64,000 nt of DNA from Clostridia bacterium (GTDB lineage: Bacteria > Bacillota > Clostridia > Oscillospirales > Acutalibacteraceae). The translations under genes and the position numbers were made by a program. A model generated the notes under the pieces. That model ran no database searches, was not told the origin of the DNA, and was given only the letters and a program-made list of their open reading frames with translations. Where the stretch lies: assembly GCA_017502085.1 (NCBI GenBank), contig JAFVVQ010000059.1, forward strand, positions 59,204 to 123,203, written 5' to 3'. Position 1 is the stretch's first letter. The number at the start of each line of letters is the position of its first letter. Shown here in pieces: positions 42,331-50,924 of the stretch.

Positions 42331-43062
42331 TTATTTTTTCAATATATCCTCTTTCGACATAAATCTGACGTGCAACGCAGTGCGGAGATATTGCGGAATC
42401 TGTGCAAAGGAATTGCTCGATTTACCCTCCTTACGGGAATAGCAATCCGTGGGCAGCTCTTTAAATTTATAACCGAGTCGCAACGGTTTGAGCACCATTT
42501 CAAGAAAAATCGGGAAGTTTGTTTCCTCAAATTCGATTGACTGCAGAATATGTGTCGGAATTATCTGATACGGAATCGTAAAATCCGTCAGGTCGCTCGC
42601 ATAAAGCACTGAAAGAAACTTCTGTGCACAGCTGTTAAGCAACTTTCTGAACTTATTATAACCGTAGAATTTGTTTCCGCCAAGCCATCTTGACGCCGAA
42701 AATATCGTTTCAGGCTCTTTCTTTGCGTTCTCAATCATAACGGGAATCAGACTCAGATCAAGTGCCATATCGGAATCGACAGTTATTACGTGCGAACCGT
42801 TTGCCTTATCGAAAGCCTCGGTAAGGAAACCGAGTTTCTCCCGCTTCTGCAGAAACGTTATGACCTCAACTCCCTCTGTTTCGGCTTCAATTTGTTTTAT
42901 TGTTCCGAGACATTCAGGGGTTGCCCTGTCAGGATATCCGATGATAATCTGCGCTATATCCGACTTTTCACAGTTTGCAAGTATATAATCAATCGTGCCT
43001 TGCAAAGAGCTTGTTTCGGTTACGGCTCCCGTTACTATTGAAACTCCTTTAAATCCATTCAT
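42331..43062 (-). CDS. GT2 glycosyltransferase, dolichol-phosphate-mannose-synthase-like
   Basis: A 243-residue GT-A glycosyltransferase resembling polyprenyl-phosphate sugar transferases. It has SIVTGAVTETSSL, VITVDSDMALD with the metal-binding aspartates, and FTIPYQIIPTHIL. No C-terminal membrane spans, so it may work with separate membrane partners such as those encoded at 53.6-55.9 kb. I prefer ATG 43062, ten bases after AGGGA, over ATG 43071, which abuts that site. It is the last gene of the minus-strand run, after radical SAM gene 2. It may load an activated sugar onto undecaprenyl phosphate. Confidence 0.8.
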   Translation of the reverse strand: MNGFKGVSIVTGAVTETSSLQGTIDYILANCEKSDIAQIIIGYPDRATPECLGTIKQIEAETEGVEVITFLQKREKLGFLTEAFDKANGSHVITVDSDMALDLSLIPVMIENAKKEPETIFSASRWLGGNKFYGYNKFRKLLNSCAQKFLSVLYASDLTDFTIPYQIIPTHILQSIEFEETNFPIFLEMVLKPLRLGYKFKELPTDCYSRKEGKSSNSFAQIPQYLRTALHVRFMSKEDILKK

Positions 43063-43079
43063 ATCAATCATTTCCCTGA

Positions 43080-45005
43080 TCAGATATATTCGGTTTTTAT
43101 TCCGGGATTGATTGTTATTCCGTTCACGCCAAACCAGACCGCTTCAAGAGCATAATCCTTCCAGTTCGTTTGATGTTTCTCATTGTCGACCCTGATCCGG
43201 ATTTTTCTGTTTTCAAGGGGTTTATAAGTACCTGAAAGAATACTATTGAAATAACCGTCCCAATCATAATTGAACTCACTGGCAAAATGATTTTTGAAGG
43301 GAAGCTTGAGCATTGTTTTCTGGAATTTGATGAGTTCTTCAATCATATCATCTTCAACCCCGAGATATCTCATTGATTTTTTGATTTCCCAATAAAATTC
43401 ATCAAGACGGATAATTGTCATAAGATGAGCGACTTTTTTAGTCTGCCAGGTGACGTCACCGAAAACAGGGTGAGACCAGAGTTCAATCGGTTTCTCCTGA
43501 GAAATAGCTTTATAGTAGCTGTAAAGATAGTCATATGCCGGACGAAGAACAGAATCGGGGTTCTTCTTCGCATAACGGATAACCATATTATAGATATCTT
43601 CATACGAAAGTCCTTTTTCATAATGAAGATATATTGCGATATATTTCAGAATTCCGTGATGATGAAGCGATTCTTCCATACAGGTAAAAACATTGCAGGC
43701 AATCCAGTCTTCGGTGCTGAGCGAATTTGAGCCGATGACATAGATTGTTTTTTCCCTGACCTCCTCATCAACCGCACTGTGAGCAAGCAAAACATCAATC
43801 TCCGCCGTTCGGATCCCGTGTTTCTTCATATATTCAGGCTGAGCCATCGGTGAATTGGGCAGAAGTTCGCAGTTATAGACGGTAATCAGTCTGTGCTGAC
43901 CCGCCTCAAGAAGCTTGCCAATGCCTCTGCAGAAGCTTTCATAAGTTTCTCCGGGCAAACCTGCAATAATTTCAGAATAAGTTGTGATGCCCGCCTCGGT
44001 ATAAAGCTTGAGCAGTTCGCTGAATTTCTCCATGCTCATATTCTTTCTGCCGATGTTTTCAAGCACAGTCGGATCAAGACTCTGGAAAGAAAGGGTTGCT
44101 CCCTCTTTGCTCAGGCCGTATTTTTCAAGCTTCGTGCTGATTTCAAACACTCTCTGAGGGTTGTTCATTGCATAGTTTATGCGGAGTCTTTCGGGGTAAC
44201 CTGTTTTTTCTCTTTTCTCAATCAGATAATCAACGATTTCCAGGTCTCTTTCAGCGGCGCCGAAATTAGAATCCGCACCCCAGATGAATTTGACGCCGTG
44301 CTCACTCATCCAGTCGATTTCCGCAAGAACTCTTTCAGTCGGGAAGAATCTGATTTTCGAACTGTTGCAGCCCCAATCACAATATGCACATCTTCTCGGA
44401 CAGCCTCTTGAAGTTTCGATAATCGCATCAAGCTGCATATCGGGATTCTCTTCAAAAATACTGTCAAACCAACCGTTAAGATAAGGCGACGGGTAATCGA
44501 GTCGGCAAAGGATTTCTGTTTCGGTCTTTTTGTTTTCAGTCGCATTGACTCTGTATGAAATATTTGATATTGATGAAAAATCCTTTTCGTCCTTGCAGAA
44601 TTCAAGCAGAAGCGCCTTGAACGCCTCTTCACCCTCACCGTGAACCAGATAATCGATGAAAGGATATTTCTCAAGGAACGAATTATCGGGAGGTACGTTG
44701 TGACCGCCGAAAATGATTATGCAATCCGGATAAGCCTTCTTCACCTTTTCAGCAAGAACAAGGTTATACTGGGTATTCCAGATATAGTTTGAGAATCCGA
44801 TAACAGCGGGATTTTCAAGGCTCTGCACAGCCTCGTCGGTTATTTCTCTTGTGAAAATAAATCTTTTGAAACAATATTCATTTTTTATTTTTTCATCTTC
44901 AAAAGCACATGCGGCGAGAAGAGCGACCGCATACGGAAGATATGCAGCCTTGAAGCCTCTGCCCACATAGGTATTTGAAGCTTGTACAAGATACAAATTC
45001 CTCAT
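43080..45005 (-). CDS. Radical SAM protein 2 with B12-binding-like N-domain
   Basis: A 641-residue paralogue of radical SAM protein 1, which it most resembles: both carry SFQSLDPTVLENIGRKN. Cluster cysteines are Cys202, Cys206 and Cys209 (SRGCPRRCAYCDWG). The second domain marks are WGADSNFG, IIAGLPGETYESF and NCELLPNSPM. It ends AVWFGVNGITI, departing from the WFGRR form of others. ATG 45005 has AAGGAG eight bases upstream. A 136-bp gap upstream contains possible promoter elements (TTGATT then TTAATA on the minus strand), so this gene and the GT2 gene could form a partly separate unit. Confidence 0.88.
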   Translation of the reverse strand: MRNLYLVQASNTYVGRGFKAAYLPYAVALLAACAFEDEKIKNEYCFKRFIFTREITDEAVQSLENPAVIGFSNYIWNTQYNLVLAEKVKKAYPDCIIIFGGHNVPPDNSFLEKYPFIDYLVHGEGEEAFKALLLEFCKDEKDFSSISNISYRVNATENKKTETEILCRLDYPSPYLNGWFDSIFEENPDMQLDAIIETSRGCPRRCAYCDWGCNSSKIRFFPTERVLAEIDWMSEHGVKFIWGADSNFGAAERDLEIVDYLIEKREKTGYPERLRINYAMNNPQRVFEISTKLEKYGLSKEGATLSFQSLDPTVLENIGRKNMSMEKFSELLKLYTEAGITTYSEIIAGLPGETYESFCRGIGKLLEAGQHRLITVYNCELLPNSPMAQPEYMKKHGIRTAEIDVLLAHSAVDEEVREKTIYVIGSNSLSTEDWIACNVFTCMEESLHHHGILKYIAIYLHYEKGLSYEDIYNMVIRYAKKNPDSVLRPAYDYLYSYYKAISQEKPIELWSHPVFGDVTWQTKKVAHLMTIIRLDEFYWEIKKSMRYLGVEDDMIEELIKFQKTMLKLPFKNHFASEFNYDWDGYFNSILSGTYKPLENRKIRIRVDNEKHQTNWKDYALEAVWFGVNGITINPGIKTEYI

Positions 45006-45141
45006 TGTTTTCTCCTTTTTCCCCAACGCACATAATGCAGACATTTCGTGCGCTTTGTCTGTTTTATATTAAAACATTTTTCTCACAAAGAATCAATAGT
45101 CTTCACTGATTTTGCACATAAAGAATTATAATTGTTCAGTT

Positions 45142-47070
45142 TTATCTTTTGTGTTCAATGCAGATATGTTCTCTTGAATTCGTGCAGATTGTTGCACTTC
45201 TCCTTTTACCAAACCAGATGATTTCACGGGCATATTCCGCCCAATCGGAAATCTTCTTTTCAAGAGTTATTGTAAGATGAGTATTAACCTTTTTGAGCGG
45301 CTGATAGTTATCATCGTAAATATTCTGGAAATAAGTGTAAAAATCATAATCCGTTTCTATTTCAACAACCTCGGTACGAGGCAGACGAAGTACGGATTTC
45401 TGATATTTCAGCATTTCGTCAAAAACACATTTTTCAATGCCGAGATTTTCAACAAAACCTTTGATTTCCCTCCAGAAGACGTCTCTGTTATAAATCAGGT
45501 CAAGGAAAATACCCTCTTCAAAATACCATCCGACCTTGCTGAAGATATCCTTCTGATAGCACCAATCCGAAACCTCGGTGTTCTCGGTTTTCCAACGGAT
45601 TTCTTCAAAAAGTTTATAGATATATTTTGTTTCGTCGCTGAAAATATAATCGAGCAGACGGTTATAGAAATCATAATAACTGATGCCGAGTTCATATCTC
45701 GCATATATTGCAAAACAGCGGAGCAGACCGAGATGGTGGAAGCTTTGCAAACAAACCGAAAACATATTCGCCTTGACCCACATTTCCTTGGTCATATCCT
45801 TTGTTTCAACTACTACGTCATAGTATTCCTGCACTCCGTTAAAATCAGCGGGGTAGTGTATTCCGTGAAGCGGCTGACGTTCCCAACGGATTTTATATTT
45901 ATCAACCATTTCCCTACTTGCGATCGGTGCATTGCAATAGACCTGACAGGTATAAACCGTCATTGAGTTATGCTGACCGTTTTCAAGAAGACGGCAGAGA
46001 CCTTTGCAGAAACTGTCATATGATTCACCCGGCAAACCGAGAATAAGCTCCGTATAAGTCGGAATTTTTTCCTCCGCATATTTTGCGGTCAGACCCGAAT
46101 AATGTTCAAGAGTCAGATTCTTTCTGCCGATATTTTCAAGTGTCTGCTCATCAAGTGACTGATAAGCAAGGGTAACGCCTTTGTCGATACCGCTGTGGTT
46201 AAGTATTTTTCCGATTTCAAAAACAGTTTCGTCACTGTTTTTGGCATAGCAGGGCTTGAACACCTGAGGATATCCGTTTCTGCGATTGACCTCAAGAATA
46301 TATTCTGCGGTTTCGATATCTCTTTCTTCTATGCCGAAATTGGCATCGGCGCAATAGCAATAGGGAATTTTATGCTCCGATATCCAATCAATATCACGCT
46401 TTACTCTCTCCATAGGGAAGAGTCTGATTTTTTTGGTGAAACACCAATCACAGAATGCACATCCGTAAGGGCAGCCTCTGTTTGTTTCGAGCGTCGCATG
46501 GAAAGTTATATCGGGATATTTTTCAAGAATACCGTCAAATACTCCCGCCGAATAGGGCGAGGGATAATCGGATATATCGTAGATTTTCTTTTTCTCAGTG
46601 GTAACAATGCCATCGTTATTCCTGAAAGAAATATCGGGAATTGCCGATATTTCTCCGTCACCGTCAAGCGCCTTAAGGAGCATCGCAAACGGCTCTTCGC
46701 CCTCGGAGTGCATCAGCACGTCAATAAACGGATGCTTTTCAAGAAGCGAGGTATCATCGGGCACATTATGACCACCGAAAACAATAACGCATCCGGGATA
46801 TTTTTGCTTGACCATCTCTGCAAGTTTCAGGTTGTACTCCATATTCCAGACATAACAAGAGAAACCCACAACCGCAGGATCCTCAATCATTGCGAACGAT
46901 TCCTCAACCTTATGACGCACGCAGAGGATCTCTGCAAGGTCGTATCTGCTGCTGACTTTCTCATCGCTCCATGAATATGCAGCAAGGCAGCCGGCAGCAT
47001 AAGGCAGATATGCAATCGTTTTGCTGTAGGTTACGTTAACCTGAACGAGATATACCTTCTTATTGTCCAT
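45142..47070 (-). CDS. Radical SAM protein 3 with B12-binding-like N-domain
   Basis: A 642-residue paralogue with cluster cysteines 200, 204 and 207 (NRGCPYGCAFCDWC). The extra Cys210 right after the cluster motif is unique among the five. The following YCYCADANFGIEERD and KGVTLAYQSLDEQTLENIG are closest to radical SAM protein 5. Ends EIIWFGKRRSAT. Its ATG overlaps the end of gene 4 by 11 bp, with GGAGAAG upstream, so translation is coupled. The domain boundaries match its paralogues, so no truncation. Confidence 0.88.
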   Translation of the reverse strand: MDNKKVYLVQVNVTYSKTIAYLPYAAGCLAAYSWSDEKVSSRYDLAEILCVRHKVEESFAMIEDPAVVGFSCYVWNMEYNLKLAEMVKQKYPGCVIVFGGHNVPDDTSLLEKHPFIDVLMHSEGEEPFAMLLKALDGDGEISAIPDISFRNNDGIVTTEKKKIYDISDYPSPYSAGVFDGILEKYPDITFHATLETNRGCPYGCAFCDWCFTKKIRLFPMERVKRDIDWISEHKIPYCYCADANFGIEERDIETAEYILEVNRRNGYPQVFKPCYAKNSDETVFEIGKILNHSGIDKGVTLAYQSLDEQTLENIGRKNLTLEHYSGLTAKYAEEKIPTYTELILGLPGESYDSFCKGLCRLLENGQHNSMTVYTCQVYCNAPIASREMVDKYKIRWERQPLHGIHYPADFNGVQEYYDVVVETKDMTKEMWVKANMFSVCLQSFHHLGLLRCFAIYARYELGISYYDFYNRLLDYIFSDETKYIYKLFEEIRWKTENTEVSDWCYQKDIFSKVGWYFEEGIFLDLIYNRDVFWREIKGFVENLGIEKCVFDEMLKYQKSVLRLPRTEVVEIETDYDFYTYFQNIYDDNYQPLKKVNTHLTITLEKKISDWAEYAREIIWFGKRRSATICTNSREHICIEHKR

Positions 47071-48997
47071 TTTCTGAACTTCTCCGTTTCAAAATCGCTT
47101 GTTTAAAATGAGTAACGGTACCCTCTTTTCTGCTGAACCAGGCGGTGATTCTTGCGAATCTTTCCCAGGAATCATACCTCTGCGCATCAAGATAAACCGT
47201 ATTTTTTTCTTTTTTCAGCACTGCTTTGTCGCCGTCAATACACTTCTCAAAATATGAAATAAAATCATAATCGGAAACAAATAACGTTTCCTCCGAGAAA
47301 GGCTGTCTGATAATACTTTTCTGAAAATGCATCAACGCCTCAAAAATATCGGCATCTATACCGAAACCAAGCAGAAACTCACGCACTTCGGCATAAAAGA
47401 TTTCCGCATCATAGGTGAAGCTGAGGAAAATATATTCCTCAAGCAACCAGAGCACTTTGCCGAACCTGTCATCGCAGACCGTCGGAGTACCCGTTTCCGA
47501 AAGAACGGCATCAAGCTGTTTTTCGATAACTGCAATCGTTCTGCCCGCAACAGTTTCGGTTTTATTATAAAAATTATCTATGAACGAGCAATAGAAATTC
47601 TTGTATGTGCTGAGCCCTTCATTATAAAGATAAAGAGCAAAGAACTCAAGAATACCCATATGATGACAAGCCTGAACAACTGCAGAAAAGATATTCATCT
47701 TTTTCCAGTCATCGGTTGTCATTGAATAAGTAGACGTAACAATCGAGGATTCCTCAAGGATTTCCTCAACGTCGTCAGCCTCTCTGTGCGGCTGATTGAG
47801 AGGAATATGCGAAATACCGATTTTATATTTTTCAACGTAGTCTTTCTGACCCATAATTGCGCAGGGAAGCCACTCACAGTTGTGGATATAAATTGCATTA
47901 TGCTGACCGAGCTCAAGAAGCTTATCGACTGAATCAACAAGACTGTCCTTGGTTTCACCCGGCAGACCAAGGATAAGCTCAGTATAGGTCGCAACGCCCG
48001 CTTCATTATATAATCGCATCAGTTCCGAGAAAAATTCCGTGCTGATATTCTGTCTGCCGATATTTTTCAGCACCTCATCATTCATTGACTGAAACGAAAG
48101 CGTAATTCCCTTACTCAGACCGTTCTTTTCGAGCTTCATTCCGATATCGAACACGTTTTTGCTGCTGTTTTTTTCGTATGACGTCTGAAATTTGACGGGA
48201 TAGCCCGTTTTCTTTTTGGCTTCAACTATTTTATCGGTAATTTCCGAATCTCTGCTGAACATACCGAAATTTGAATCTCCGCCGCCGAGACCGTAAATCT
48301 TATGAGAGCTTATCCAATCAATATCGCCATAAACTCTTTCAAGCGGAAACTTGCGTATTTTTGATTTCATACTGCTCCAGTCACAGTACGCACAGGAATT
48401 CGGGCAGCCTCTTGACGTCTCGATAAGCGCCATAAACTCCTTATCGGGATTTTCGGCAAGAATCGTGTCAAAATATCCGCCCGTATAGGGTGACGGAAAA
48501 TCGCACTCGGTTGAAATCATCTCCGGGTTTGTGAGGATTCCGTCTTTCGTTCTCATTGAGATACCCGGAATTTCAGAGGCATCCTCAAGACCGATGAGCG
48601 CACGCAGAAGACTGCGGAATATCACTTCGCCTTCACCGTGAAGCAGATAATCGATATAGGGGCATTCCTCAAGCATACCGCCGCCGGGAGCTACGTGATG
48701 ACCGCCGAAAATAACGGTGCATTCCGGATACTTTTCTTTTATTCTTCTTGCAACTTCCTTGTTGAAATTGCAGTTCCATATATAAGTCGAAAACGCGACA
48801 ACACTCGGGTTATCGATTTTTTCAAGTATGCGGTCAACACTCTCACGAAGAAAGAAAATTCTTTCAAGGGAATAGTTTTCCGCAACGGCACTGTCTGCAA
48901 AAGCATAGGCTGAAATCTGTCCCGCCGTATAGGGGATATGCGCAGCTTTACCGTATGAATAATTTACCTGAAGAAAATAAATCTTCCGTTTCAACAA
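47060..48997 (-). CDS. Radical SAM protein 4 with B12-binding-like N-domain
   Basis: A 645-residue paralogue with cluster cysteines 198, 202 and 205 (SRGCPNSCAYCDWS). It differs most from the others: FGGHHVAPGGG replaces FGGHNVP, GLGGGDSNFG replaces the CADANFG type, and the tail reads TAWFSRKEGTV. Start is TTG 48997, with AAAGG upstream; a second TTG follows directly. A 37-bp gap separates it from gene 5. The divergence within a shared frame suggests a distinct substrate or position of attack. Confidence 0.86.
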   Translation of the reverse strand: MLKRKIYFLQVNYSYGKAAHIPYTAGQISAYAFADSAVAENYSLERIFFLRESVDRILEKIDNPSVVAFSTYIWNCNFNKEVARRIKEKYPECTVIFGGHHVAPGGGMLEECPYIDYLLHGEGEVIFRSLLRALIGLEDASEIPGISMRTKDGILTNPEMISTECDFPSPYTGGYFDTILAENPDKEFMALIETSRGCPNSCAYCDWSSMKSKIRKFPLERVYGDIDWISSHKIYGLGGGDSNFGMFSRDSEITDKIVEAKKKTGYPVKFQTSYEKNSSKNVFDIGMKLEKNGLSKGITLSFQSMNDEVLKNIGRQNISTEFFSELMRLYNEAGVATYTELILGLPGETKDSLVDSVDKLLELGQHNAIYIHNCEWLPCAIMGQKDYVEKYKIGISHIPLNQPHREADDVEEILEESSIVTSTYSMTTDDWKKMNIFSAVVQACHHMGILEFFALYLYNEGLSTYKNFYCSFIDNFYNKTETVAGRTIAVIEKQLDAVLSETGTPTVCDDRFGKVLWLLEEYIFLSFTYDAEIFYAEVREFLLGFGIDADIFEALMHFQKSIIRQPFSEETLFVSDYDFISYFEKCIDGDKAVLKKEKNTVYLDAQRYDSWERFARITAWFSRKEGTVTHFKQAILKRRSSENGQ

Positions 48998-49034
48998 AAT
49001 TCACTGACCTTTCGGGATTTGCTTTATCGGATTG

Positions 49035-50924
49035 TTATCCGATGTTGTAAAGGGTTGCACCTTTACGCCTGCCGTACCATACGGTTTCTTTGGCAAAGCT
49101 CGGCCAATCCTCATATTTTTTTGCCGCTCTGAAATCATATCTTGTCAGACTCTTTTCAGGCGGAGCAGCATTATCCTTGCCCGCATTTCTGAAATACGTC
49201 ACAAAGTCATAGCCGCATTCGAAATTCTTTCCTTCCTCAAACGGACGCTTGATTGCATTAAGCTGGAAGACAAGAAGCTCATCATAGAGAGAATCGCCCT
49301 TGAACATCGGCTTAACAAATCGGTCAATCAGTTTGCCGAATTCATCAAAATTATAGAGAAATTCAAGGTAGAGACCCTCCTCGAAAAACCACGTCACATT
49401 GCCGAAAACGGGGTTGGAATGATTCCATTCGCCCTCAAGGGAGCCATCAAGCTTTCTCTTGATTTCTCTGAATAGTTCACCCGTCATCCCCTCATCTGCA
49501 AGGCAGAACTCAAGGAGCGACGTATAGAAATCATAGTAATCGATACCGAGTTCATAATATGCATAGATTGCAAAATATCTCAGCAGACCAAGACTGTGGA
49601 AACACTGCAGACAAATCGAAAACAGGTTTGCATAAACCCAGCCCTCACGCGAAAGCGTACTCGTTGAGCGCACCAGATATGAATATTCGGGTATCATATC
49701 CTTCTTGCCGCTTGCGGAATGAATATGGTTGAATTTCACCTTCATCGGCTCAATTTCAAATTTTTTCATATAGTCAGGGTTACACATCGGAGCATTCGGC
49801 AGCAATTCACAATAATAAACGCTGATTGAATTGTGCTGACCCGCACGCAGAAGCTTACAAATGCCCTGACAAAAACTTTCCGCCGTTTCGCCCGGCAGGC
49901 CGAGAATCAGCTCGGAATACGTGGGGATATTCGCCTGAGTATAACTTGTCATCAGGTCGGAGAAATGCTCCATTGTGAGATTTTTACGGTTGATATTTTT
50001 CAATGCCTCATCGCAGAGGGTCTGATAAGCCATCGTTGCGCCCTTATCAATGCCTCTTGAGTTGAGAATTTTTGATATCTGAAAAACTCTTTCCGCACTG
50101 TTTTTTTCGTAGCAGGGACGGAACACCTTCGGAAATCCCGTTGCCTTGTTCAATTCAACAATATATTCGGCAATCTCGATATCACGGTCAAACATACCGA
50201 AATTTGCGTCCGCACAGAAACAATATTCAATCTGATGAGACGATAGCCATTCGAGTTCGCCCTTCACCTTCTCCATCGGGAAAAGCCTCAGCTTTTTGTG
50301 GTTACTCCAGTCACAGTATGAGCAGTTATAGGGGCAGCCTCGGTTGGTTTCGATGATAGTGTCAAACATAGTGTCGGGATTTTTTTCGATTATCGAATCG
50401 AAAACACCCGTCAGATACGGTGACGGATAATTTTCCACCGATTCGGGGCAGTGCGGAGCGGTCAGAATCTTGCTGCCGTCGGTATCACGGAATGCAATTC
50501 CGCAACAATCGCTGAGGTCTGTGCCGTCTTTAAGTGCTGTAAGCAGATTTGCCGTAACCTCCTCGCCTTCCCCAAGAGTGAGGATATCTATATATTCGTT
50601 TTCAAGGAACTCCATTCTGTCCGAAACACTGTGACCGCCGAAAACAATGATGCACTCAGGATATTTTGCCTTGACGGCTTTTGCGAGTGCCTTATTGAAT
50701 TCAACGTTCCAGACATAGGTTGAAAACGCAGCTAAACAAGGAGATTCCATACCGTCAACGATTTTATCAATATCATCACGACGGAAAATAATCTCCCTGA
50801 AATCATATTCTTCTGCAAGTTCAGGTCTGCTCTTGCAATATGCAACAATAGTACCCGTTGCATAGGGCAGATAAACGGATTTATCGAACGCAAACCCTAC
50901 CTGAATGAAATAAACGTTTTTCAA
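49035..50924 (-). CDS. Radical SAM protein 5 with B12-binding-like N-domain
   Basis: A 629-residue paralogue, the shortest, with cluster cysteines 197, 201 and 204 (NRGCPYNCSYCDWS). Strong likeness to protein 3 around FRPCYEKNSAERVF, ILNSRGIDKGATMAYQTL and LGLLRYFAIYAYYELGIDYY. Ends ETVWYGRRKGATL, the fullest form of the shared C-terminal signature. TTG start overlaps the stop of the HddC-GmhB fusion by 4 bp (TTGA), with AGGTG eight bases upstream. This tight coupling ties the radical SAM genes directly to heptose activation. Confidence 0.88.
   Translation of the reverse strand: MKNVYFIQVGFAFDKSVYLPYATGTIVAYCKSRPELAEEYDFREIIFRRDDIDKIVDGMESPCLAAFSTYVWNVEFNKALAKAVKAKYPECIIVFGGHSVSDRMEFLENEYIDILTLGEGEEVTANLLTALKDGTDLSDCCGIAFRDTDGSKILTAPHCPESVENYPSPYLTGVFDSIIEKNPDTMFDTIIETNRGCPYNCSYCDWSNHKKLRLFPMEKVKGELEWLSSHQIEYCFCADANFGMFDRDIEIAEYIVELNKATGFPKVFRPCYEKNSAERVFQISKILNSRGIDKGATMAYQTLCDEALKNINRKNLTMEHFSDLMTSYTQANIPTYSELILGLPGETAESFCQGICKLLRAGQHNSISVYYCELLPNAPMCNPDYMKKFEIEPMKVKFNHIHSASGKKDMIPEYSYLVRSTSTLSREGWVYANLFSICLQCFHSLGLLRYFAIYAYYELGIDYYDFYTSLLEFCLADEGMTGELFREIKRKLDGSLEGEWNHSNPVFGNVTWFFEEGLYLEFLYNFDEFGKLIDRFVKPMFKGDSLYDELLVFQLNAIKRPFEEGKNFECGYDFVTYFRNAGKDNAAPPEKSLTRYDFRAAKKYEDWPSFAKETVWYGRRKGATLYNIG

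Noticed and set aside
45006-45141. A precursor peptide gene for RiPP modification by the radical SAM proteins
   Set aside because: The longest minus-strand frame starting with ATG and not belonging to a neighbour is only a few codons, and no leader-core pattern is seen.
46195-46974. A 259-codon plus-strand ORF across radical SAM gene 3
   Set aside because: Antisense shadow; the minus strand carries the conserved cluster motif and matches its four paralogues along the whole length.
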